From Paractinoplanes ovalisporus (GTDB taxonomy: Bacteria > Actinomycetota > Actinomycetes > Mycobacteriales > Micromonosporaceae), in NCBI RefSeq assembly GCF_016834655.1, contig NZ_JAENHP010000030.1, forward strand, positions 52,303-116,302: a stretch of 64,000 nt of DNA, written 5' to 3'. Shown one piece after another: positions 1-7,808 of this stretch (the first letter of the stretch is position 1; the number at the start of each line of letters is the position of its first letter). The translations under genes and the position numbers were made by a program. The notes under the pieces are model-generated. The model was not told the DNA's origin. It searched no databases and saw only the letters and a program-made list of their open reading frames with translations.

Positions 1-769
1 CAACGCAGAGACCGGTGGTGACCGCCGTGACAGCCGCCGACACCCCGGCCGCCGCCGCGGAACGTTCGCCGGCCCGCCGCAACCGGGCGTCCACATCGGC
101 CAGACGAGCCAGTTGTGCCCGGTCCGCCCCGTACGCGAGAAGGTCGGGAAGCCCCTGCAACAGGTCGACGGTTCCGGTGGCGAGTTCGCCGCGCAGCGGT
201 GCCAGCCGGCCGTCGCTGCGGCGGGCCGCCGAACGCTGCATCCACGGCACGCCCACCCCGACGAGCAGGATCCCGGCGGCCAGAGCGGCGCCGGCGGTCA
301 CCGACAGCGAGCCGATGAGCAGCACCGACGCCAGGCCGACGATCGCGGCCACGGCGGCGGGCAGCAGCACCCGGGTGAGCATGTCGAGCACGGCGTCGAC
401 GTCGCCGGCGAGGCGCTGGGTCAGGTCGGCCTGGCGGAACCCGGCGAGCCCGGCCGGGGCGATGCGTTCCAGGTGGGCGAAGAGCCGTACGCGCAGACGG
501 CCGAGGGCCCGGAAGGCGGCGTCATGGGCGGCGAGCCGTTCGGCGTAGCGCAACACGCCGCGCCCGATGCCGAACGCGCGCACGGCCACGATGGCGACCA
601 TCAGGTGCAGCACGGGCGGGTGGAGGGCCGCGCGTGAGATGAGCCAGGCCGAGGTGGCCATGAGGCCGACACCGGCGCCGGCCGCCCCGACACCGGCGAG
701 CACAGCGACGGCGATGCCACCCGCCGCGGGACGGGCGGCCGACCGGAGCAGTTGCTGCCAGCTGGTCAT
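1..769 (-). CDS. cydC: Thiol reductant ABC exporter subunit CydC (partial, C-terminus beyond window)
   Basis: The reverse strand encodes the N-terminal ~256 residues of an ABC exporter membrane domain, starting MTSWQQLLRSAARPAAG and continuing with alternating hydrophobic helices. The gene runs off the left edge, so the nucleotide-binding domain is not visible. Its ATG overlaps the cydD stop in an ATGA, so the two subunits are translationally coupled. CydDC exports cysteine/glutathione and is needed for assembly of cytochrome bd; the cydABDC order supports the assignment. Confidence 0.88.
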   Translation of the reverse strand, partial: MTSWQQLLRSAARPAAGGIAVAVLAGVGAAGAGVGLMATSAWLISRAALHPPVLHLMVAIVAVRAFGIGRGVLRYAERLAAHDAAFRALGRLRVRLFAHLERIAPAGLAGFRQADLTQRLAGDVDAVLDMLTRVLLPAAVAAIVGLASVLLIGSLSVTAGAALAAGILLVGVGVPWMQRSAARRSDGRLAPLRGELATGTVDLLQGLPDLLAYGADRAQLARLADVDARLRRAGERSAAAAGVSAAVTAVTTGLCV

Positions 770-2439
770 TTTGCGCCTCCGGCAATGAGCGCTGCTGCGG
801 CCTCGAGCTGGTTGGTGGGGGAGGGGGAGGGGGCCCCGGAAACGTGCACAATGCGGTCGGCCAACGCGATCAACTCGGGGCGATGGGCGGCGATCAGAAC
901 GGTCCGGCCCACGGCCAAACGGCGGATCGCCGCCATGACCGAAGCCGCGGTCTCCCGGTCCAGATTCGCGGTCGGCTCGTCCAGCAGAATCAACGGCGCG
1001 TCACGGAGGAAAGCCCGCGCCAACGCGATCCGCTGACGTTGCCCCGCCGAAAGACCCACCCCGTTGTCCCCGAGCCGTGTGGCATAGCCGTCGGGCAACT
1101 CCTCGATGAATCCGGAAGCCCCCGCCGCAGCGGCGGCCGCGGCCACGGCAACGGCCGTTGCGGAGCTGCCCAGGGCGATGTTCTCGTGAATGGTCCCGGC
1201 GAACAGATGCGGCCGCTGCGGTACCCACGCGATCTGCGCCCGCCAGGCAGCCAGATCCACGGTGGACAGGTCGATGCCGTCCACGGCCACGCGGCCCGTC
1301 GACGGACGTACGAAACCCAGCACCAGGTTGAGCACCGTGGACTTGCCGCAGCCGCTCGGGCCGGTCAGCGCGACGATCTCGCCCGGCATCACGGTCGCGG
1401 TCAGGGAGAGCGAGGACGAACGGAACGGCACGACCACGTCTTCGAACGAGATCGGGGCCGGGAACGGCGGCGGTGGAAGCGAACCGGCGGCGGGGAGCGG
1501 CTTCTCCAGCAAGGCGAACGCCTCGGAAGCGGCCGCCAATCCTTCGGCGCTGGCGTGGTAGTGGGCACCCACCTGGCGCAACGGCAGGTACGCCTCGGGG
1601 GCCAGGATCAGCACCAGCAACGCCGTACGGAGGTCCAGTTCGCCGCCGACCAGGCGCAGGCCGATGCCCACGGCGACCAGCGCCACCGACAGCGTGGCCA
1701 GCAACTCCAGCACCAGCGAGGACAGGAAGGCGATCCGCAACGTCCGCATGGTGACGCGGCGCTGTTCGTCGCTGATGCGGCGGATCGACGACGCCGTCGA
1801 CGCGGCGCGGCCGAACAGCTTCAGTGTGGGCAGGCCGGCGATCACGTCGAGGAAGTGGTGGGACAGGCGGGCCAGCAGCCGGAACTGACGGCGGTTGTCG
1901 GCCTCGGTCTTCAGGCCCACCAGCGCCATGAACACCGGGATCAGCGGCAGGGTCAGGGCGATGGTCAGGGTGGCGACCAGGTCGGCCGGGAAGATGCGGG
2001 CCAGCACGACGAACGGCACCAACGCGGCCAGGATCAGCTGCGGCAGGTAGCGGGCGAAGTACGAGTCGAGCGCGTCGAGCCCGCGCACGACCAGGGCCAC
2101 CGAGGCGCCGGTGCCGCCCGAGGGGCCCTGCGCGGCCAGGTGGGTCAGCAGGCGGCCGCGCAGTTCGCTTTTCACCCCGGCCGCCGAACGCACGGCCGCC
2201 GCCTCCTGCGCCCACGCGATCAGGCCGCGTCCGGCGACGACGGCGATCAGGGCGGTCAGCGCCGGCCCGAGATCCGCGAGGTCCGCGCCGTCCAGGAAGA
2301 CCGCGGTGATCCCGTACGCGAGGAGGGTTGCCATCGCCACGATCAGCGCGGCCTGCGCCACGCCCAGAGCGACCGTCACCGCGAGGTAGACGCGTGCGCT
2401 GCGGGCGTAGCGCAGAAGGCGGGGGTCGAGCGGCTTCAC
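766..2439 (-). CDS. cydD: Thiol reductant ABC exporter subunit CydD
   Basis: 557 residues: an N-terminal six-helix membrane domain (about residues 15-300) followed by an ABC ATPase domain. Visible motifs are Walker A GPSGCGKST, signature LSAGQRQRIALARA and Walker B LILLDEPTANLD. It is the partner of CydC in the heterodimeric inner-membrane exporter that supplies reduced thiols for cytochrome bd maturation. The start overlaps the end of cydB by 4 bp and the stop overlaps the cydC start by 4 bp, so all three genes are coupled. Confidence 0.93.
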   Translation of the reverse strand: MKPLDPRLLRYARSARVYLAVTVALGVAQAALIVAMATLLAYGITAVFLDGADLADLGPALTALIAVVAGRGLIAWAQEAAAVRSAAGVKSELRGRLLTHLAAQGPSGGTGASVALVVRGLDALDSYFARYLPQLILAALVPFVVLARIFPADLVATLTIALTLPLIPVFMALVGLKTEADNRRQFRLLARLSHHFLDVIAGLPTLKLFGRAASTASSIRRISDEQRRVTMRTLRIAFLSSLVLELLATLSVALVAVGIGLRLVGGELDLRTALLVLILAPEAYLPLRQVGAHYHASAEGLAAASEAFALLEKPLPAAGSLPPPPFPAPISFEDVVVPFRSSSLSLTATVMPGEIVALTGPSGCGKSTVLNLVLGFVRPSTGRVAVDGIDLSTVDLAAWRAQIAWVPQRPHLFAGTIHENIALGSSATAVAVAAAAAAAGASGFIEELPDGYATRLGDNGVGLSAGQRQRIALARAFLRDAPLILLDEPTANLDRETAASVMAAIRRLAVGRTVLIAAHRPELIALADRIVHVSGAPSPSPTNQLEAAAALIAGGAK

Positions 2440-3428
2440 GAAGGGATCCGTTCGACCGTCAGGCGCTTGCGGAACACCCAGTACGTCCAGCCCTGATATG
2501 CCAGCACGATCGGCGTGAACGCGACGGCGACCCAGGTCATCACGGTCAGCGTGTACGGGGTGGAGGACGCGTTGTCCACGGTCAGGCTGTTGGCCGGGTC
2601 GAGGGCGGGCATCACGTTCGGGAAGAGCGTGACGAACAGCCCGGCCACGGCCAGCACCAGCGTGAGGCCGGTCCCGATGAAGGCCCAGCCCTCACGCCGG
2701 AAGCGGGCCGCCACCGCCGCGCCGATCAGGGACAGCGCCGCCGCCGCGAAGATGATCAGGCCGGAGGGATCGAAGTACGCCACCGAGGTCCAGAGCAGAA
2801 AGGCGGCGGCCACCACGAGAGCCGGCCACGACAGAGCAGCGGCCAGGCGACCGGCCCGGGAACGCATCTCGCCGTCCGTCTTGAGGGCCAGGAACACCGC
2901 GCCGTGCAGGGTGAACAGCGTCAGCGTGGTCAGACCCCCGAGCAGCGCGTACGGGTTGAGCAGGTTGAAGAAACCGCCCACGTACTCGTGCGACGCGTCG
3001 AGCGGCACCCCGCGCACGATGTTGCCGAACGCGACACCCCACAGGACCGCGGGAACGGCGCTGCCGGCGACGATGCACCAGTCCCAGCGGCGGCGCCAGC
3101 GATCGTCGTCGCGCTTGCCGCGATACTCGAACGCGACCCCACGGATGATCAAGGCGACCAGGATGAGCAGCAGCGGCAGGAAGAACCCGGAGAACAGGGT
3201 CGCGTACCACTCGGGGAACGCGGCGAAGGTGGCGCCGCCGGCCACGATCAGCCATACCTCGTTGCCGTCCCAGACCGGGCCGATGGTGTTGATGAGCAGG
3301 CGGCGTTCGCGGTTGTCGCGGCCGAGCACCGGCAGCAGGACGCCGACGCCGAAGTCGAAGCCCTCGAGCAGGAAATACCCGGCCCACAGGACGGCGATCA
3401 GCGCGAACCAGACAGTGGTGAGTTCCAT
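2436..3428 (-). CDS. cydB: Cytochrome bd ubiquinol/menaquinol oxidase subunit II
   Basis: 330 residues, almost entirely transmembrane. The N-terminus contains the family-typical run LLEGFDFGVGVLLP. With CydA it forms the high-affinity terminal oxidase that reduces O2 to water while oxidising quinol. It lies 12 bp downstream of cydA and overlaps cydD by 4 bp. Length is slightly short for CydB (about 335-380 residues), which is usual in actinobacteria. Confidence 0.95.
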   Translation of the reverse strand: MELTTVWFALIAVLWAGYFLLEGFDFGVGVLLPVLGRDNRERRLLINTIGPVWDGNEVWLIVAGGATFAAFPEWYATLFSGFFLPLLLILVALIIRGVAFEYRGKRDDDRWRRRWDWCIVAGSAVPAVLWGVAFGNIVRGVPLDASHEYVGGFFNLLNPYALLGGLTTLTLFTLHGAVFLALKTDGEMRSRAGRLAAALSWPALVVAAAFLLWTSVAYFDPSGLIIFAAAALSLIGAAVAARFRREGWAFIGTGLTLVLAVAGLFVTLFPNVMPALDPANSLTVDNASSTPYTLTVMTWVAVAFTPIVLAYQGWTYWVFRKRLTVERIPS

Positions 3429-3440
3429 GATTCCTCGGGC

Positions 3441-4829
3441 TCAGTAGGCGAAGGCGAGAGGGCGGTCTTCTTCATCCGATTCGGGGGCGATCGGGGGCGC
3501 GCCGGCCCGGGCGTACTTCACGAAAAGCCCGACCTCGACGACGGCCAGAACCCCGTACAGAAGCGTCAGCACGATCAGTGAAGTAGCGGCCTCACCGGCG
3601 CTCACCGACGGAGAGACACTGTCCGCGGTCTTGAACAGCCCGAACACCGTCCACGGCTGCCGCCCCATCTCGGTGAAGATCCAGCCGAACGAGTTGGCGG
3701 CCAGGGGCATCCCGATCGAGCTGATCGCCGCCAGCCACAACCAGCGGTTCCGAGGCGTACGCCCGCCCCGCGTGAACCAGAGCGCGGCCAGCGCGACCAG
3801 CATGGCCAGCCCGCCAAAACCGATCATGAAGCGGAACGACCAGTACGTGACCGGGATCGAGGGCTTGTAGTCACCCGGGCCGTACGTGGATTCGTACGAA
3901 CTCTGCAGGTTGTCGATCCCCTCGACCGCGCCGTCGAAGTCGCCGGTGGCCAGGAACGACAGGAGCGACGGGATGCGGACGCTGTACAGCTCCTCGCTGC
4001 CGTCGAGCGACCCGATGGTGAAGATCGAGAAGCTGGCCGGTTGGGCGTCGGAGTACAGGGCTTCGGCGGCGGCCATCTTCATCGGCTGCTGCTCGGTCAT
4101 GATGCGGGCCTGCTGGTCGCCGGTGATGAGCACGCCGATGCCGGCGATCAGCACCACCCACGCGCCGAGTTTGAGGCTGGGCCGGAACACGTCGACCTGG
4201 TTGCGCCGCTTGAGGTGCCAGGCGCTGATCGCCACCAGCACCGCGCCGCCGGTCACGAAGCAGGCCGTGATCGTGTGCGGGAAGGTGACCAGGGTGGTCG
4301 AGTTGGTCATGACGGCCCAGATGCTGGTCAGCTCGGCCCGGCCGGTGTCGGGGTTGAGCTCGTAGCCGACCGGGTGCTGCATCCACGAGTTGGCGGCGAG
4401 GATGAAGTACGCCGAGAGCAGCGTGCCGATCGCGGCCAGCCAGATCGTCATCAGGTGCAACCGCTTGGGCAGCCGGTCCCAGCCGAAGATCCACAGGCCG
4501 AGGAACGTCGACTCCAGGAAGAACGCGAGCAGGCCTTCGATCGCGAGCGGGGCTCCGAAGACATCGCCGACGAAGCGGGAGTAGTCGCTCCAGTTCATGC
4601 CGAACTGGAACTCCTGCACGATGCCGGTGACCACACCCATCGCGAAGTTGATCAGGAAGAGCTTGCCCCAGAACTTGGTGGCGCGCAGGTAGTGCTCCTT
4701 GCCGGTGCGCACCCAGGCCGTCTGGAGCACGGCGACCAGCACCGACATCCCGATCGTGATCGGGACGAAGAGGAAGTGGTAGACGGTGGTGATGCCGAAC
4801 TGCCATCGGGCCAGGTCGAGCGCGTCCAC
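3441..4829 (-). CDS. cydA: Cytochrome bd oxidase subunit I
   Basis: 462 residues from a GTG start preceded by AAAGGAA at a good distance. The N-terminal helix carries His18 in VYHFLFVPITIGMS, matching the haem b595 ligand, and the motif GRQPWTVFG is present. The segment PVTYWSFRFMIGFG carries the Met equivalent to the haem b558 ligand. The Q-loop is of the short type found in Gram-positive bacteria. It is the first gene of cydABDC. A DosR/DevR-like box lies about 65 bp upstream, suggesting induction at low oxygen. Confidence 0.96.
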   Translation of the reverse strand: MDALDLARWQFGITTVYHFLFVPITIGMSVLVAVLQTAWVRTGKEHYLRATKFWGKLFLINFAMGVVTGIVQEFQFGMNWSDYSRFVGDVFGAPLAIEGLLAFFLESTFLGLWIFGWDRLPKRLHLMTIWLAAIGTLLSAYFILAANSWMQHPVGYELNPDTGRAELTSIWAVMTNSTTLVTFPHTITACFVTGGAVLVAISAWHLKRRNQVDVFRPSLKLGAWVVLIAGIGVLITGDQQARIMTEQQPMKMAAAEALYSDAQPASFSIFTIGSLDGSEELYSVRIPSLLSFLATGDFDGAVEGIDNLQSSYESTYGPGDYKPSIPVTYWSFRFMIGFGGLAMLVALAALWFTRGGRTPRNRWLWLAAISSIGMPLAANSFGWIFTEMGRQPWTVFGLFKTADSVSPSVSAGEAATSLIVLTLLYGVLAVVEVGLFVKYARAGAPPIAPESDEEDRPLAFAY

Positions 4830-4887
4830 GGGCGGTTCCTTTCAGTGATTTCACCCCGAGTCTCGTCATCGGGGGAGGGGGCCGATC

Positions 4888-4903
4888 AGGGCCGAAAGTC
4901 CCT
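4888..4903 (-). promoter_or_regulatory. DosR/DevR-like box upstream of cydA
   Basis: On the minus strand the site reads AGGGACTTTCGGCCCT, close to the DosR/DevR-type consensus GGGACTTNNGNCCC. It is centred about 66 bp before the cydA start. The same 15-bp core recurs at 39298-39312. Assignment to a DosR-type regulator is by motif only; the regulator gene is not in this window. Confidence 0.6.
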
Positions 4904-4913
4904 ACACGCAGGG

Positions 4914-4937
4914 ACGGCCGCCCCGAAGGGCGGCCGT
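4914..4937 (-). terminator. Terminator-like hairpin after the DoxX gene
   Basis: Perfect 10-bp inverted repeat (ACGGCCGCCC / GGGCGGCCGT) with a CGAA loop, 12 bp beyond the stop of the DoxX-family gene. There is no T-tract, as is common for high-GC actinobacterial terminators. It insulates that gene from the cydA promoter. Confidence 0.6.
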
Positions 4938-4948
4938 GTCGGAACCGT

Positions 4949-5509
4949 TCAGATGAGCCAGCGGTTCTTCTGGACGAGCGGGAGCTTGGTCCACCAGCGG
5001 CCGAGGCCCCAGGTGTGTCCCGCGTAGGTGAGGGCGAGCGCGATCGCGGCGACCGCGTAGATGAAGTGGTAGTCGACCACCGGGTTGCTCGAGCCGCTGG
5101 CCAGGGGCCATTCGGCGGCCCACATCATGGCCATGACGGCGGTGGCGGAGACGGCGGCCACCCGCAGGCCGATCCCGGCGATGAGGGCGATGCCGATGCC
5201 GAGCATGCCCAGCATGAACGCCCAGTTGGCCCAGGCGTCGCCGGCGATGGAGTGGAAGAAGCCCTGGAACGGGCCGACTTCGACGCTGCTGAGGAAGCCC
5301 TTGGTCGGCGAGCCGCCGTTGATCCAGGCCCGCTCCCACGGGGTGGACCAGCCAAGACCGAAGGTCTTGTCGAGGAACGCCCAGAGGAAGACGAATCCGA
5401 GCGAGATCCGGGTGACCGCGAGGGCCTTCGCGGCAGTCTTGGTGAGCATGGCGCCGGGAGCCTCGACCGTCTCGAGGTGGGCCACGGCGTTCCGGCGGAT
5501 GGTGGTCAT
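4949..5509 (-). CDS. DoxX-family membrane protein
   Basis: 186 residues starting MTTIRRNAVAHLETV; this ATG is chosen because GAAGGAGG sits 6 bp upstream. An N-terminal cytosolic tail is followed by about four transmembrane segments, the first around residues 33-52 (ISLGFVFLWAFLDKTFGLG), with helices near residues 95-165. The layout fits the DoxX/DoxD family of quinone-linked thiol oxidation components, but the substrate is unknown. It lies next to the cyd operon and has its own DosR-like box about 90 bp upstream, so a role under oxygen limitation or in redox balance is plausible. Confidence 0.72.
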   Translation of the reverse strand: MTTIRRNAVAHLETVEAPGAMLTKTAAKALAVTRISLGFVFLWAFLDKTFGLGWSTPWERAWINGGSPTKGFLSSVEVGPFQGFFHSIAGDAWANWAFMLGMLGIGIALIAGIGLRVAAVSATAVMAMMWAAEWPLASGSSNPVVDYHFIYAVAAIALALTYAGHTWGLGRWWTKLPLVQKNRWLI

Positions 5510-5594
5510 CTCTGCCTCCTTCATCGTTATCTCTCGCCTCTGAGATTCCTCTGGATGAAGGCGCCGCACCCGGGCCGTCGATCCCGACCTGGAA

Positions 5595-5607
5595 GGACCA
5601 AAGTCCC
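5595..5607. promoter_or_regulatory. DosR/DevR-like box between doxX-like gene and solute-binding protein
   Basis: GGACCAAAGTCCC, with perfect GGAC/GTCC arms; on the minus strand it reads GGGACTTTGGTCC. It is about 90 bp upstream of the DoxX gene and about 80 bp upstream of the divergent solute-binding protein gene, so it could act on either. It is the second of three such boxes in the window. Confidence 0.5.
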
Positions 5608-5618
5608 GTGGGCGGGGA

Positions 5619-5632
5619 GTGACCGGGGTCAC
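5619..5632. promoter_or_regulatory. CRP/FNR-type palindrome GTGA-N6-TCAC
   Basis: The perfect 14-bp palindrome GTGACCGGGGTCAC has the half-site spacing of CRP/FNR-family operators. It lies 11 bp from the DosR-like box in the divergent promoter region. Functional assignment is inferred from the motif only. Confidence 0.4.
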
Positions 5633-5679
5633 GTGGAGGCGATCAAGCGAGTACCGTACGTAAGCGAACGGAGGTGTGG

Positions 5680-6867
5680 ATGACGGAGCTCTACTCTCGA
5701 CGGTCGTTCCTCGCCGGAGCCCTCACCGTGGGAACCCTGTCGGCCGGAGCGGGCTACGTCCTGACCCGCAAGGAGCCCGTCGAACTCGTGCTGGCGACCG
5801 GTGTGGACACCACCGGCGGCCGCTCGCAGCTCCTGACGATGTGGAACCAGCTCAACCCCGACGCCCGCATCCGCGCCGAGACGGTGCCCAGCTCCACCCG
5901 CGACCAGTACGAGAAGTTCCTCGGCACCGACGCCGACATCTTCAACCTCGACGTCATCCACATCCCCCGGTTCGCCGCGCAGGGCCGCATCGTCCCGGTC
6001 GCCCTGCCGCCCGACCTTTCGCTGATGGCCGAGGTCGGCCGGCTCTCCCAGCGCCCCGGCAGCGACGAGTTCTGGGCGGTCCCGTTCAACACCGACGTCG
6101 GCATGCTCTATCGCCGGGTCACCGACAAGTCGGTCGCCGACCCGCCGCCCACCCTCAAGGGCGTGGTGGCCTCCTCGCCCGGCCAGTTCGTCGGCCAGCT
6201 CCAGACGGTGAGCCAGCAGACCGACGAGGCCTTCGTCATCAACGTGCTGGAGCAGGCCCTCGCCCAGGACGACGCGATCCTCACCGAGGACGGCGTGCTC
6301 TCGTTCAACCTCGGCCAGTGGCGCGCCGCGCTCGGCCCGCTCGCCGCCGCGATCAAGGCCAAACGGATCGGCGCCGAAGCCGGTGAGGCCGACACCAACC
6401 GCACCTTCCAGCGGTCCGGGCTGCGCTACATGCGCAACTGGCCGGTCTATTTCCCGGCGATCGACCGGGCCGAGCGCACCAAGCGCGACACGGCCGAGAT
6501 CCGGGTCGGCACCCTGCCCACCGGCATCATCGGCGGCCAGAGTCTGGCGATCTCGGCCCGGAGCGAGAACCGCGACGTCGCCGAGGCCGCGATCCGGTTC
6601 CTCACCTCCAAGACGGCCCAACTGCTCCTGGCCAAGTACGGTTTCGCGCCCACCGTGCTCGACGCCTACATCGACCAGCGCCTGCTCGAAAGCCTCCCGC
6701 ACGTCCAGTCCATCCGGTACGCGGTGGAGGCGTCCCGCCCGCGACCCATGCACGAGAACTACGCCGAGTTCGCGCGGCTGTTCGCCCAGCACACCCACCG
6801 CTACCTCTACGACGGGGAGCCGCTCAGCCAGCGTTTCATCGAAGACATCCAGAAGGAGCTGGGATGA
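5680..6867 (+). CDS. Tat-exported extracellular solute-binding protein
   Basis: 395 residues from an ATG 5 bp after GGAGG. The N-terminus SRRSFLAGALTVG is a twin-arginine signal peptide. The mature part resembles family 1 (carbohydrate-type) ABC solute-binding proteins, with segments such as DADIFNLDVIHIPRFAAQGRI and FWAVPFNTDVGMLYRR. No permease or ATPase genes are adjacent, so the transporter partner is unknown or the protein has another role. The next gene overlaps its stop (ATGA), so the small membrane protein downstream is translationally coupled and may be a functional partner. Confidence 0.75.
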   Translation: MTELYSRRSFLAGALTVGTLSAGAGYVLTRKEPVELVLATGVDTTGGRSQLLTMWNQLNPDARIRAETVPSSTRDQYEKFLGTDADIFNLDVIHIPRFAAQGRIVPVALPPDLSLMAEVGRLSQRPGSDEFWAVPFNTDVGMLYRRVTDKSVADPPPTLKGVVASSPGQFVGQLQTVSQQTDEAFVINVLEQALAQDDAILTEDGVLSFNLGQWRAALGPLAAAIKAKRIGAEAGEADTNRTFQRSGLRYMRNWPVYFPAIDRAERTKRDTAEIRVGTLPTGIIGGQSLAISARSENRDVAEAAIRFLTSKTAQLLLAKYGFAPTVLDAYIDQRLLESLPHVQSIRYAVEASRPRPMHENYAEFARLFAQHTHRYLYDGEPLSQRFIEDIQKELG

Positions 6868-7250
6868 AAGGGGTCGACGCCTGGCAGCTGCCGATCCTGG
6901 TGACCGCTCTGGTGCTGCTGGTCGAGACCGGTTTCAACCTCGTTCTGAAGCGGCTCGGCAGCCCCGTGCCGTCGCAGCGCATCCGCACCGTCGGTTTCGG
7001 GGTGCTGGTCGTGCTCACCGTGATCGTCTTCGTGGCCGCGCTCGGGCCGAGCCGGGCCGACCAGTTGTCCAGTGTGGCGGCGGCGGTCGCCGCGGTGGTC
7101 GCGTTGTGGCTCACCTACCGCTCCTACAACACAATCACCAGGCCGAACGCGAACGCCGAGGAGAGCAACACGGCCACCAGGCCGAACATCAAGGAAGAAC
7201 AGTCTCCCGGTAAGTCAGCGCCGGGACCCGAAGATCCAGGAGAATCCTGA
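6864..7250 (+). CDS. Small membrane protein, unknown function
   Basis: 128 residues with three predicted membrane segments (about residues 8-28, 43-62 and 66-86) and a hydrophilic, Pro/Asn/Glu-rich tail of about 40 residues. No family was recognised. It overlaps the solute-binding protein gene by 4 bp and is followed 3 bp later by the flavoprotein gene, so it is part of one transcription unit. Confidence 0.6.
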   Translation: MKGVDAWQLPILVTALVLLVETGFNLVLKRLGSPVPSQRIRTVGFGVLVVLTVIVFVAALGPSRADQLSSVAAAVAAVVALWLTYRSYNTITRPNANAEESNTATRPNIKEEQSPGKSAPGPEDPGES

Positions 7251-7253
7251 GTT

Positions 7254-7808
7254 ATGGGCGATTTACGGGTGGTCGTGTGCGGCGGCGGCGCCGCCGGGGG
7301 AGTGCTCGAACTGATCAGGGCGGCTTGTGAACGCGGCTGGTCGGTCGACGTCACCGCGACGAAGAACGCCCTCGACTTCCTCGACCCGGCCGAGGTGGCC
7401 CGGGCCAGCGGGCGGCCGATCCGCACGACGTACAAGTTCGCCGCCGACGGCACCCGGATCTCCCCGCCGGCCGACGCCATGATCGTGGCCCCGGCGACGT
7501 TCAACACGATCAACAAGCTGGCCAACGGCATCGCCGACACGTACGCACTGAGCTCGATGGCCGACGTCATCGGCCGCGGCGTGCCCACCGTCGTGGTACC
7601 CGCGGTCAACGAGCCCCTGGCCGCCCGCCGCCCGTTCCGCCGCTCCCTCGACGAGCTGCGCGCCGAGGGGGTCCGGGTGCTGTTCGGCCCGGTCGACGGC
7701 TGGGTGCCCGGCAGCACCGCCGCCTTCCCCTGGATCAAGGCGCTTGACCTGGTCGAAGACGTCTTCGGTTTGACAAGGATCGATAGCCGCGCTCACATGG
7801 GTGCGTGA
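7254..7808 (+). CDS. Flavoprotein of the HFCD (PPC decarboxylase-like) family
   Basis: 184 residues. The N-terminus VVVCGGGAAGGVLELIRAA forms a Rossmann-like nucleotide loop, and ADAMIVAPATFNTINKLANG matches the PAT/N flavin-binding motif of homo-oligomeric flavin-containing Cys decarboxylases. It is shorter than CoaBC and has no synthetase domain, so it is not the bifunctional coenzyme A enzyme. It lies between a small membrane protein and a GH3 enzyme, overlapping the latter's start (GTGA). The substrate is unknown. Confidence 0.65.
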   Translation: MGDLRVVVCGGGAAGGVLELIRAACERGWSVDVTATKNALDFLDPAEVARASGRPIRTTYKFAADGTRISPPADAMIVAPATFNTINKLANGIADTYALSSMADVIGRGVPTVVVPAVNEPLAARRPFRRSLDELRAEGVRVLFGPVDGWVPGSTAAFPWIKALDLVEDVFGLTRIDSRAHMGA

